Below, one piece after another: positions 42,195 to 50,010 of a DNA stretch of 64,000 nt. Position 1 is the first letter of the stretch; every line of letters begins with the position of its first letter. This DNA is from Actinophytocola sp050699935 (lineage in GTDB: Bacteria > Actinomycetota > Actinomycetes > Mycobacteriales > Pseudonocardiaceae). The translations under genes were made by a program, and so were the position numbers. Under the pieces are notes generated by a model that saw only the letters and a list, made by a program, of their open reading frames with translations, did no database searches and was not told the DNA's origin. The stretch covers positions 1 to 64,000 of the forward strand of contig NZ_JBOHGB010000020.1 in assembly GCF_050699935.1 (NCBI RefSeq), given 5' to 3'.

Positions 42195-43231
42195 CGACCA
42201 CGGCCGGCCGGGAGGCACGCAAGGCCGCCTTCACGGGGCGGGAGCTGGGCATCGTGATCGCGCTCGTCGTCGTGGTCGGGGCGGCCACGGTCGCGCGGCC
42301 GGGTTTCCTGTCCGGCCAGGGGCTGCACGATCTGTTCCTCAACGCCTCCATCATCGCGCTGCTGGCGATCGGCCAGGCGCTGCTCGTGATCACCCGCAAC
42401 ATCGACCTGTCGGTGGGCTCGGTGCTCGGCCTGACCGCGTTCCTCAGTGGACAGATGTTCCTCAACGACCCGAACACGCCGGTGATCCTGGTGGTGCTGG
42501 CCGGGATCGCGATGGGCGCGGCGTGCGGGGCGCTCAACGGCGCGCTCGTGGCGGTCGCCAAGGTGCCCGCGCTGGTCGTCACGCTCGGCACGCTGTACGT
42601 GTTCCGCGGCGTGGACTACGCGTGGGCGTCGGCCAGCGGCGTGCAGCAGGTCAACGCCTACCAGATGTCGCCGGAGTTCCTCTCCCTCGGCAGCGGCTCG
42701 GTCCTCGGCATCCCGAACCTCACGTTGATCGCGCTCGTCGTGCTCGCGGTCGCCGCCTACGGGCTGCACAACTACCGGGCCGGCCGCGAGCTGTACGCGA
42801 TCGGGTCCAACCCGGATGCCGCGCGGCTCGCCGGCATCCCGACCGGGCGGCGGGTGTTCGGTGCCTTCGTGATCTCCGGCGCGCTCGTCGGGCTCGGCGG
42901 CGTGCTGCACGCGGCGTACTTCGGCACGATCAACGCCTCGGTCGGCACCGGCGAGGAGCTGTCCGTGGTGGCCGCGGTCGTGGTCGGCGGGGTCGCGATC
43001 TTCGGCGGCAGCGGCACGGTCGTCGGTGCGGCGCTGGGCGCGCTGTTGCTCACCACGGTCACGGGCGCGCTGCCGATCCTCGGCGTGCCGGCGTTCTGGC
43101 AGCGCGCGGTGGACGGCGCGGCGCTGCTGGTGGCGATCTCGCTGGACCGCGCGGTCATGGTCCGGCTGGCCGCCCGCCTGCGGGCGGAACGCGCGCGCCG
43201 ACGTGCTCTGCCCAGCGGAGGCGTCGAATGA
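42191..43231 (+). CDS. rhamnose-type sugar ABC importer permease (RhaP-like)
   Basis: A 346-residue membrane protein with 8-10 transmembrane helices of the RbsC/BPD_transp_2 class. Family features: IGQALLVITRNIDLSVGS, LGTLYVFRGVDYAW, ELYAIGSNPDAARLAGIP (ATPase-contact loop), and VVVGGVAIFGGSGTVVGA. It overlaps the ATPase gene by 4 bases (ATGA) and the next permease gene by 4 bases. Two different permeases here imply a heterodimeric channel, as in known RhaPQ systems. Confidence 0.88.
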   Translation: MTTTAGREARKAAFTGRELGIVIALVVVVGAATVARPGFLSGQGLHDLFLNASIIALLAIGQALLVITRNIDLSVGSVLGLTAFLSGQMFLNDPNTPVILVVLAGIAMGAACGALNGALVAVAKVPALVVTLGTLYVFRGVDYAWASASGVQQVNAYQMSPEFLSLGSGSVLGIPNLTLIALVVLAVAAYGLHNYRAGRELYAIGSNPDAARLAGIPTGRRVFGAFVISGALVGLGGVLHAAYFGTINASVGTGEELSVVAAVVVGGVAIFGGSGTVVGAALGALLLTTVTGALPILGVPAFWQRAVDGAALLVAISLDRAVMVRLAARLRAERARRRALPSGGVE

Positions 43232-44286
43232 TGCCGCGCGCCATGCCGGGTGGGTTGCTGCGCTGGGAGCGCGTGCTGCTCGCCCTGTGCGTCGCGGTGC
43301 TGGCGTTCGGCGCCATGAGCACCGACGGGTTCGCCGAGCAGGGCAACATCAGCTTCCTGCTGCTGGACTACAGCGAGGTCGCGCTGCTCGCGTTCGCGCT
43401 CGTGCCGATCATCCTGACCGGCCGGATCGACCTATCGGTGGCCTCGGTGCTCGGCTTCTGCTCGGCGCTGACCGGCGCGCTGTGGGACTCCGGCATGCCG
43501 TTCGAGAGCATCGTGCCGCTCGTGCTCCTCGCCGGCGTCGTGCTGGGCTCGGTCAACGCCGTGCTGATCGTCCGCTTCGGGCTGCCCTCGCTCGCGGTCA
43601 CCATCGGCACGCTCGGCCTGTACCGGGGTCTCGCGTACGTGATCCTCGGCGACCGCGCGGTCACCGGGTTCCCGGAGAACTACCGTCCACTCGCGACGGA
43701 CGCGATCGGGTTCCTGCCGTACGCCACGATCGTCGTGCTGGTGGTGGGCGTCGCGGTCGCGGTGCTGGTGCACGTGACCCCGGTCGGCCGGTCGTTGTAC
43801 GCGATCGGGCTCGGCGAGCGGACCGCGCGGTTCTCCGGGATCCGGGTCGACCGGGTGACGATGGCGCTGTACCTGCTCTCCGGCGCGCTCGCCGCGCTGG
43901 CCTCGCTGATCTACACCCTGCGCTACAACAGCGCCCGCGCGGACAACGCCAGCGGGATGGAGCTCGTCGCGGTGGCCGCGGTGCTGCTCGGCGGCGTGTC
44001 GATCTTCGGTGGCCGCGGCACGGTCCTCGGGGTGGCGGCGGCCCTGCTCGCGATGGCCGGCCTGCGCAACGTGCTGTTCCTCGACGACGTCAGCAACGAG
44101 ATCCAGAACGTGATCACCGGGCTGCTGCTCATTCTCTCCGTACTCGTACCCGTCGTGTTCAAACCGAGGAGGACCAAGGATGTTCCGCTCGAACCGTCTT
44201 CTGTGGACACTGAGCGCCGCGCTGGCGCTGACGCTGGTCGCCGGCTGCGGCGCGACCACCAAGGGGTCCGAGGCCGCGCGGGGTGA
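43228..44286 (+). CDS. rhamnose-type sugar ABC importer permease (RhaQ-like)
   Basis: A 352-residue permease of the RbsC class. Visible are VPIILTGRIDLSVASVLG, VTIGTLGLYRGLAYVILGD, SLYAIGLGERTARFSGI and AAVLLGGVSIFGGRGTVLG. Homology ends near VFKPRRTKD; the frame then continues about 35 residues, so the gene overlaps the binding-protein gene by 107 bases. That tail is Arg-rich and probably not conserved. ATG 43228 overlaps the previous stop; ATG 43231 is an alternative. Confidence 0.87.
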   Translation: MMPRAMPGGLLRWERVLLALCVAVLAFGAMSTDGFAEQGNISFLLLDYSEVALLAFALVPIILTGRIDLSVASVLGFCSALTGALWDSGMPFESIVPLVLLAGVVLGSVNAVLIVRFGLPSLAVTIGTLGLYRGLAYVILGDRAVTGFPENYRPLATDAIGFLPYATIVVLVVGVAVAVLVHVTPVGRSLYAIGLGERTARFSGIRVDRVTMALYLLSGALAALASLIYTLRYNSARADNASGMELVAVAAVLLGGVSIFGGRGTVLGVAAALLAMAGLRNVLFLDDVSNEIQNVITGLLLILSVLVPVVFKPRRTKDVPLEPSSVDTERRAGADAGRRLRRDHQGVRGRAG

Positions 44287-45253
44287 GGACGACGCCGGCA
44301 GCGAGCGCAGCGCCGACCCCGGGGCGGAGATCAAGGAGGGCCTGAAGATCGCCTTCCTGCCCAAGGAGATCGACAACCCGTACATGACGATCATGGACAA
44401 GGGCGGCACCGACGCCGTGGCCGAGGTCAAGGGCGAGGGCAAGGCGGTCGGCCCGTCCGACGCGCAGGCGTCGTCGCAGGTGTCCTACATCAACACGCTG
44501 ATCCAGCAGCGGCAGGACGCCATCGTGATCGCGGCCAACGACCCGAACGCGGTCGCGCCGGCGCTCAAGGACGCGATGAGCAAGGAGATCGCGGTGGTCA
44601 CCGTCGACTCGGACGCCGCGCCGGACGCCCGCGACCTGTTCGTCAACCAGGCGAGCTCGGAGGAGATCGGCCGCTCGCAGGTCAAGCTGATCGCCGAGCA
44701 GATCGGCGGCGAGGGCAAGATCGCGATCCTGTCGGCGACGCCGAACGCGACGAACCAGAACACCTGGATCGAGTTCATGCGTGACGAGCTGACGAAGCCG
44801 GAGTACTCGAAGATCCAGCTGCTGCCCACGGTGTACGGGGACGACGACGACCAGAAGTCGTTCCAGGAGGCGCAGGCGCTGCTGCGGTCCACACCGGACC
44901 TGAAGGGCATCATCTCGCCGACCACGGTCGGCATCGCGGCGGCCGCGCGGTACCTGTCCTCCTCCCCGTACAAGGGAAAGGTCAAGCTGACCGGGCTGGG
45001 CACGCCGAACCAGATGCGCGAGTTCGTCGAGGACGGCACGGTCACCGAGTTCGCGCTGTGGGACCCGGCCGAGCTCGGTTACCTCGCCGGGTACGCGGCC
45101 GCGGCGCTGGCGTCCGGCCAGATCAGCGGCGCGGAGGGCGAGAAGTTCACGGCCGGCAAGCTCGGCGAGTACACGATCGGCAAGGACGGCGAGGTCATCC
45201 TCGGGCCGCCGACCGTGTTCAACGCCGACAACATCGACGACTACGACTTCTAG
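44180..45253 (+). CDS. rhamnose-type substrate-binding lipoprotein (RhaS-like)
   Basis: A 357-residue periplasmic-binding-fold lipoprotein. The signal sequence ends in the lipobox LVAGC at about residue 24. The fold I core shows LKIAFLPKEIDNPYMTIMDKGG, IVIAANDPNAVAPALK, VTVDSDAAPDARDLFVNQ and ISPTTVGIAAAARYL. AGGAGG lies 6 bases before the ATG. This is the autoinducer-2/rhamnose-type branch of sugar-binding proteins. It delivers the sugar to the RhaTPQ-like complex encoded just upstream. Confidence 0.9.
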   Translation: MFRSNRLLWTLSAALALTLVAGCGATTKGSEAARGEDDAGSERSADPGAEIKEGLKIAFLPKEIDNPYMTIMDKGGTDAVAEVKGEGKAVGPSDAQASSQVSYINTLIQQRQDAIVIAANDPNAVAPALKDAMSKEIAVVTVDSDAAPDARDLFVNQASSEEIGRSQVKLIAEQIGGEGKIAILSATPNATNQNTWIEFMRDELTKPEYSKIQLLPTVYGDDDDQKSFQEAQALLRSTPDLKGIISPTTVGIAAAARYLSSSPYKGKVKLTGLGTPNQMREFVEDGTVTEFALWDPAELGYLAGYAAAALASGQISGAEGEKFTAGKLGEYTIGKDGEVILGPPTVFNADNIDDYDF

Positions 45254-45274
45254 GCTTCATCCTCGGGAGCAACA

Positions 45275-46441
45275 ATGATCGACCACGTAGCCGTACGGGC
45301 GGCGCTGCGGGCGCAGCACATCGAGACGCCGTCGTGGGCGTACGGCGACTCCGGCACCCGGTTCAAGGTGTTCGCGCAGGAAGGCGTGCCGCGCGACGCC
45401 TACGAGAAGATCGACGACGCGGCCCAGGTGCACCGGTTCACCGGGGTGGCGCCGACGGTGGCGCTGCACATCCCGTGGGACGCGGTCGCCGACTACGCCG
45501 ACCTCGCCCGGTACGCGCGCGACCGGGGCGTGGGCATCGGGGCGATCAACCCCAACGTGTTCCAGGAGGACGACTACCGGCTCGGGAGCGTCTGCCACCC
45601 GGACGCCGGGGTGCGCCGCAAGGCGCTCGACCACCTGCTGGAGTGCGTCGACATCATGGACGTCACGGGGTCGGCGGACCTGTCGCTGTGGTTCGCCGAC
45701 GGGACGAACTACCCGGGCCAGGACTCGATCGCGGCGCGTCAGGAGCGGTTGTCCGAGGCGCTGCGGACCGTGTACGCCCGGCTGGGTCCCACGCAGCGCA
45801 TGCTGCTGGAGTACAAGCTGTTCGAGCCGGCCTTCTACACGATGGACGTGCCGGACTGGGGCACGTCGTACGCGCACTGCGTGGACCTCGGCCCGGCCGC
45901 GCGGGTGCTGGTGGACACCGGGCACCACGCACCGGGCACGAACATCGAGTTCATCGTGGCGTTCCTGCTCGGCCGCTCGCGGCTGGGCGGGTTCCACTTC
46001 AACTCGCGGTTCTACGCCGACGACGACCTGATGGTGGGCGCGGCAGATCCGTACCAGCTGTTCCGGATCATGGTGGAGATCGTGCTGGGCGGCGGCCTGT
46101 CCGCGGCGGCGGGGGTGGCCTTCATGCTCGACCAGTGCCACAACATCGAGCCGAAGATCCCCGCGCTGATCCGGTCGGTGATGAACGTCCAGGAGGCGAC
46201 CGCCAAGGCGCTGCTGGTGGACGCCGAAGCCCTGCGCGGCTACCAGGCCGCGGGTGACGTGCTCGCCGCGAACGCGGTGCTGACGGATGCCTTCGCCACC
46301 GACGTGCGCCCGCTGCTCGCCTCCGTGCGGGAGGAGCTGGGCATCGATCGGGACCCGATCGCCGCCTACCACCGGTCCGGCTACTTCGAGAAGATCCGCG
46401 AGGAACGGGTCGGCGGCGCCGCGGCCGGCTGGGGCGCCTAG
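45275..46441 (+). CDS. rhaI: L-rhamnose isomerase (RhaI, P. stutzeri/Streptomyces subtype)
   Basis: A 388-residue xylose-isomerase-like TIM-barrel enzyme. Conserved stretches: IETPSWAYGDSGTRFKVF at the N-terminus, GINPNVFQEDDYRLGS-type sequence, SLWFADGTNYPGQDS, EYKLFEPAFY (metal-binding Glu), VDTGHHAPGTNIEFIV and FHFNSRFYADDDL (His and Asp metal ligands). It interconverts L-rhamnose and L-rhamnulose; the subtype is broad in specificity. It ends the importer operon. Kinase and aldolase genes of the phosphorylative route are not in the window. Confidence 0.9.
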   Translation: MIDHVAVRAALRAQHIETPSWAYGDSGTRFKVFAQEGVPRDAYEKIDDAAQVHRFTGVAPTVALHIPWDAVADYADLARYARDRGVGIGAINPNVFQEDDYRLGSVCHPDAGVRRKALDHLLECVDIMDVTGSADLSLWFADGTNYPGQDSIAARQERLSEALRTVYARLGPTQRMLLEYKLFEPAFYTMDVPDWGTSYAHCVDLGPAARVLVDTGHHAPGTNIEFIVAFLLGRSRLGGFHFNSRFYADDDLMVGAADPYQLFRIMVEIVLGGGLSAAAGVAFMLDQCHNIEPKIPALIRSVMNVQEATAKALLVDAEALRGYQAAGDVLAANAVLTDAFATDVRPLLASVREELGIDRDPIAAYHRSGYFEKIREERVGGAAAGWGA

Positions 46442-47313
46442 CCGGCGGACCGGTGATCCGATTGCCGAGCGCCCGGTCTCGTAGGCGCTAGCCGAGCGGC
46501 AGGCGGTACGCCCGGCGCGCGGTGCCCACGAAGATCTCGTGCCGCTCGGGTTCCGACAGCGCGGCGGGTGAGTGTGCGCGCGGCGTCGACCACCTCGCCG
46601 TACGTCGCGGCCAGTTCGCAGACCGGCCAGTCGGAGCCGAACATCACCCGCTCCGGACCGAACACGGCGAGCACGTGGTCGGCGTACGGGGCGAGGTCGC
46701 GGACCCGCCACCACGTCCGGTCCGCCTCGGTCACGAACCCGGACAGCTTGCAGAACACGTTGGGGCGCCGGGCGATCTCGGTGATCGCGCCGGCCCAGTC
46801 GTCGAGCTCGCCGGTGGCGATCGGGGGCTTGCCGGCGTGGTCGAGGACGAGGCGGGCGTCGGGGAGCCGGTCCGCGAGCTCGGCGGCCGAGGCGTACTGG
46901 GCCGGGTTGACCAGCAGGTCGTACGCGAGACCCGCGCCGGTCACCGCGGACAGGCCGCGCAGCACGTCCGGGCGGAGCAGCCAGCCGGCGTCCGGTTCGT
47001 TCTCGACCTGGTGGCGCAGGCCGACGAGCAGCTCGCGGTGGCGCGGTGCGGCCAGCCGGTCGGCGATGTCGGGCGCGGCGAGGTCCGCCCAGCCGACCAC
47101 GCCGGCGATCAGCCCGCCGCTCGCCGCGGCCGTGTCGACGAGTTCCTGGGTCTCGCGCGCCGACGACACGGTCTGGACGAGCACGGTGGCGTCCGCCGCG
47201 GACACCCGGCGCAGGTCGTCCACTGTGTACGGCCGGCGGATCGGGTCGAGGCCGGCCAGCCACGGGTAGTCCCGGCGCGCCGGGTCCCACAGGTGGTGGT
47301 GTGCGTCGATCAC
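46438..47313 (-). CDS. amidohydrolase, L-fuconolactonase-like (3' end frameshifted)
   Basis: An amidohydrolase_2 TIM-barrel. The start MIDAHHHLWDP carries the HxH metal site; later come DLLVNP, LVLDHAGKPPIA, FCKLSGF and MFGSDWPV with the metal-site Asp. GTG 47313 overlaps the aldose dehydrogenase stop by 4 bases. Near 46566 the frame leaves homology: removing one C from CACCCGCC on this strand restores TAALSEPERHEIFVGTARRA, ending at a TAG at 46488. As given, the frame runs to 46438 with an unrelated tail. It should open L-fuconolactone to L-fuconate. The frameshift may be a sequencing error or a real mutation. Confidence 0.8.
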   Translation of the reverse strand: MIDAHHHLWDPARRDYPWLAGLDPIRRPYTVDDLRRVSAADATVLVQTVSSARETQELVDTAAASGGLIAGVVGWADLAAPDIADRLAAPRHRELLVGLRHQVENEPDAGWLLRPDVLRGLSAVTGAGLAYDLLVNPAQYASAAELADRLPDARLVLDHAGKPPIATGELDDWAGAITEIARRPNVFCKLSGFVTEADRTWWRVRDLAPYADHVLAVFGPERVMFGSDWPVCELAATYGEVVDAARTLTRRAVGTRAARDLRGHRAPGVPPAARLAPTRPGARQSDHRSAG

Positions 47314-48263
47314 GATGCCTCCCGGGGAACGGGGGTGTCCGCGCGCAGCAGCCCCTCGGCGATCAGGTCGGCCCACAGGGCGGGCGGCACGGGGGCGGCC
47401 GCGCGGTCGGCGTTCGCGGCGACCTGCTCGGGTGTGCTGGCGCCGAGCACGACGCTCGCGACCGCGGGGTGTGCGGCGGGCAGCGCGATCGCCGCCCGGG
47501 GCAGCTCGACGCCGTGCCGCAGGCAGACCTCGGCGATCCGGGTCGCACGGGCCACCAGCTCGGCGGGCGCGGCCGCGTAGTCGTAGGTGCGGCCCGGGGT
47601 CGGCGAGGCGAGGATGCCGGAGTTGAACACGCCGGCCGCCATCACCGCGACGCCGCGCTGCTCGCACAGCGGCAGCAGGTCGTCGAGCGCGGGCTGCTCC
47701 AGCAGCGTGTACCGGCCGGCGATCATCACGACGTCCACGTCGGCCCGGCGGACGAACCCGGCGAGCACCGAGGCGAGGTTCATGCCGAGCCCGATCCCGG
47801 TGAGCACGCCCTGGTCGCGCAGCTCGGCGAGCGCGGGCAGCGCGCCGTCGAGCGCGTCGGGCACGTGGTCCTCGGGATCGTGCACGAACGCGATGTCGAC
47901 CCGGTCCACACCGAGCCGATCGAGGCTCGACTCGAGCGAACGGAGCACGCCGTCGCGGCTGTAGTCGCGGCGGCGCACGTGGGTGCGCGGCACGTCGAAG
48001 CCCTCGGTGTCCCGCTCTCCCGTGCCGCCGGAGTTGTCGACGAGCAGCCGGCCGACCTTGGTGGAGAGGACGTAGTCGTCCCTGGGTCGGGCCGCGAGGC
48101 CGGCGCCGAGGCGGCGCTCGGACAGGCCGAGGCCGTAGTGCGGGGCGGTGTCGAAGTAGCGGATGCCGCGCTCCCACGCGGTGTCCACGACGGCCCGCGC
48201 GGTCTCGTCGGACATCGCGCGGTAGAGGTTGCCGAGCTGGGCGCAGCCGAGACCGAGCCTCAC
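47310..48263 (-). CDS. aldo/keto reductase, L-fucose (D-threo-aldose) dehydrogenase-like (5' end frameshifted)
   Basis: An AKR barrel of about 317 residues. The opening LGLGCAQLGNLYRAM, DTAPHYGLGLSERRLG with the catalytic Tyr, VLSTKVGRLL with the Lys, FVHDPED, and the C-terminal VASVVLGASTPEQVAAN are typical of D-threo-aldose 1-dehydrogenases. As given, the frame needs GTG 48263, with a poor ribosome site. A better start, ATG 48304 behind GGAGG, reads MRAAPLKPGTVGVP and then stops; one extra G near 48264 would join it to the body. It should oxidise L-fucose to its lactone. It is divergent from the GntR gene. Confidence 0.82.
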   Translation of the reverse strand: MRLGLGCAQLGNLYRAMSDETARAVVDTAWERGIRYFDTAPHYGLGLSERRLGAGLAARPRDDYVLSTKVGRLLVDNSGGTGERDTEGFDVPRTHVRRRDYSRDGVLRSLESSLDRLGVDRVDIAFVHDPEDHVPDALDGALPALAELRDQGVLTGIGLGMNLASVLAGFVRRADVDVVMIAGRYTLLEQPALDDLLPLCEQRGVAVMAAGVFNSGILASPTPGRTYDYAAAPAELVARATRIAEVCLRHGVELPRAAIALPAAHPAVASVVLGASTPEQVAANADRAAAPVPPALWADLIAEGLLRADTPVPREAS

Positions 48264-48334
48264 GGCACGCCCACCGTGCCCGGTTTGAGCGGAGCGGCAC
48301 GCATCGGGCCTCCATTCATGGCACTCTGACGAGT

Positions 48335-48349
48335 AAACATCCGAGGTCT
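48335..48349. promoter_or_regulatory. candidate GntR operator (12/15 match to 51325-51339)
   Basis: AAACATCCGAGGTCT matches the perfect palindrome ATACATCCGATGTAT at 12 of 15 positions. It lies in the divergent region between the aldose dehydrogenase gene and the GntR gene, the expected place for autoregulation and operon control. Confidence 0.5.
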
Positions 48350-48366
48350 GCATGAAGGGTTGTGCC

Positions 48367-49077
48367 ATGCCGGTCACCGACGAAGCGATCGACAAGATCA
48401 AAGGCATGATCATCTCCGGCGAGCTGGCGCCCGGCGACCGGCTGCCGAAGGAGGCCGACCTCGCGTCCCGGCTGGGCCTGTCGCGCAGCTCGCTGCGCGA
48501 GGCGGTCAAGGCGTTGTGCCTGATCCGGGTGCTCGACGTGCGACAGGGCGACGGCACGTACGTCACCAGCCTGGAGCCGAAACTGTTGCTGGACGCCATG
48601 ACGTTCGTGGTCGACTTCCACCGCGACGACACCGTGCTGGACTTCTTCGCGGTACGCCGAATCCTGGAGCCGGCGGCGACCGCGATGGCCGCGCGGCTGA
48701 TGACCGAGTCGGACATCGCCGAGCTGGCCATGCTCCTGGAGGGGCTGGACGAGGCGCCGACCGTCGAGGCGCTGGTGTCCAACGACCTGGAGTTCCACCG
48801 GCGGATCGCGCAGGGGTCGGGCAACCCGGTGCTGTGCTCGCTGATCGACAGCCTGTCCGGCCCGACCACGCGGGCACGCATCTGGCGCGGCCTGACCCAG
48901 GAGGGTGCGGTCGCCAAGACGCGCGAGCAGCACCGGGCGATATACGAGGCGATCGCGGCGCACGAGCCCGAGGTGGCCCGCTCGTGGGCGACGGTGCACG
49001 TGTCCGGCGTGGAGCAGTGGTTGCGCAAGGCCCTGGGGAGCGCCGACCCGGGCGAGTCCGGGGCGGGCGTGGCCTGA
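48367..49077 (+). CDS. GntR-family regulator, FadR/FCD subgroup
   Basis: A 236-residue protein. The winged helix covers KIKGMIISGELAPGDRLPKEADLASRLGLS-type sequence (segment GDRLPKEADLASRLG) with recognition helix SRSSLREAVKAL. The FCD all-helical effector domain follows, with DLEFHRRIAQGSGNPVL and AKTREQHRAIYEAI; conserved His and Asp residues there usually bind a metal and a sugar-acid ligand. ATG 48367 follows AAGGG; ATG 48352 is in frame upstream. It probably senses an intermediate such as a deoxy-aldonate and controls the leftward dehydrogenase/lactonase and dehydratase/SDR operons through the ATACATC-type sites. Confidence 0.9.
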   Translation: MPVTDEAIDKIKGMIISGELAPGDRLPKEADLASRLGLSRSSLREAVKALCLIRVLDVRQGDGTYVTSLEPKLLLDAMTFVVDFHRDDTVLDFFAVRRILEPAATAMAARLMTESDIAELAMLLEGLDEAPTVEALVSNDLEFHRRIAQGSGNPVLCSLIDSLSGPTTRARIWRGLTQEGAVAKTREQHRAIYEAIAAHEPEVARSWATVHVSGVEQWLRKALGSADPGESGAGVA

Positions 49078-49257
49078 TGGCCTCCGGCCCCCGGTTTCCA
49101 GCCTACGCCGGGGGACAGACGATTCCGTCGCACTCCGCGTCGCATGTGGACAACCCGCTCCCGTTCCCGGGGGCCCCCGATTTCCAGTCTAGTGGCGGGG
49201 TCTGACGGTTCCGGGCCGGTTGGTGCGGGCTGTGGACAGGTCCGCGGTGCGAGTGGC
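49078..49257. repeat. dispersed repeat family C, copy 2, with two DnaA-box-like 9-mers
   Basis: This fills the entire convergent gap between the GntR and SDR genes. It aligns with the reverse complement of 10050-10225 over its whole length. It carries TGTGGACAA (49145-49153, the consensus TTGTCCACA box on the minus strand) and TGTGGACAG (49231-49239), 78 bp apart, nearly the spacing of copy 1. A TTTCCAG motif occurs twice in it. Confidence 0.75.
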
Positions 49258-49260
49258 ATG

Positions 49261-50010
49261 TCAGGTTTTCGGGCGGGGGCGCAGGCCGTACATGCCGCCG
49301 TCCACGGACAGGGCCGTGCCGGTGGTCGACGAGGACAGCGGGCTCGCCAGGTAGGCGATCGCCTGCGCGACCTCGTCCGCGGTGACCAGCCGACCCATCG
49401 GCTGGCGGGCGGCGAGCGCGGCCCGCTCCGCCTCGGGGTCGTCGGCCGCGTCGAGCAGGCGGCCGACCCACGGGGTGTCCGCGGTGCCGGGGCACACGCA
49501 GTTGATCCGGATGCCGTCGTCGAGGTGGTCGGTCGCCATCGCGAGCGTCAGTGAGTACACCGCGCCCTTGCTCGCCGAGTACAGCACTCGGTTCGGCAGC
49601 CCTTGCACCGCGGCGATCGAGCAGGTGTTGACCACCGCCGCCGCTGCCGACGCCCGCAGGTGCGGTAGCGCGGCACGGGTCATCCGGGCCATGCCCACGA
49701 CGTTCACGTCCAGCACCCGGTGCCACTCGTCGTCGGAGTTGGCGGTCACGTCGCCCTGCGCGCCGATGCCCGCGTTGTTCACCAGCACGTCGACACCGCC
49801 GAGCTCCGCCGCGGCCGCGGACACCGCCGAGGTCACCGACCCATCGTCGGACACGTCGCACCGGAAACCGCGCAGCGGCGCGGGAACCTCCGGGTTCAGG
49901 TCGAGCACGGCCACCCGCGCGCCGCGGGCGGCGAGGAGCGAGGCGGTGGCCAGCCCGATGCCGGACGCGCCGCCGGTCACCACCGCGCGCAGGCCGTCGA
50001 AGTCGGTCAT
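49261..50010 (-). CDS. SDR, 2-keto-3-deoxy-L-fuconate dehydrogenase-like
   Basis: A 249-residue classical SDR. Motifs: VVTGGASGIGLATA, VLVNNAGIGAQG, NTCSIAAVQG with the catalytic Ser, and LYSASKGAVYSLT with Tyr and Lys. CVCPGTADTPWVGRL after the active site is a feature of the KDF dehydrogenase-like group. It should oxidise 2-keto-3-deoxy-L-fuconate to the 2,4-diketo compound. The ATG overlaps the fuconate dehydratase stop by 4 bases, which strongly supports the pathway role. A hydrolase for the diketo product is not seen here. Confidence 0.88.
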   Translation of the reverse strand: MTDFDGLRAVVTGGASGIGLATASLLAARGARVAVLDLNPEVPAPLRGFRCDVSDDGSVTSAVSAAAAELGGVDVLVNNAGIGAQGDVTANSDDEWHRVLDVNVVGMARMTRAALPHLRASAAAAVVNTCSIAAVQGLPNRVLYSASKGAVYSLTLAMATDHLDDGIRINCVCPGTADTPWVGRLLDAADDPEAERAALAARQPMGRLVTADEVAQAIAYLASPLSSSTTGTALSVDGGMYGLRPRPKT

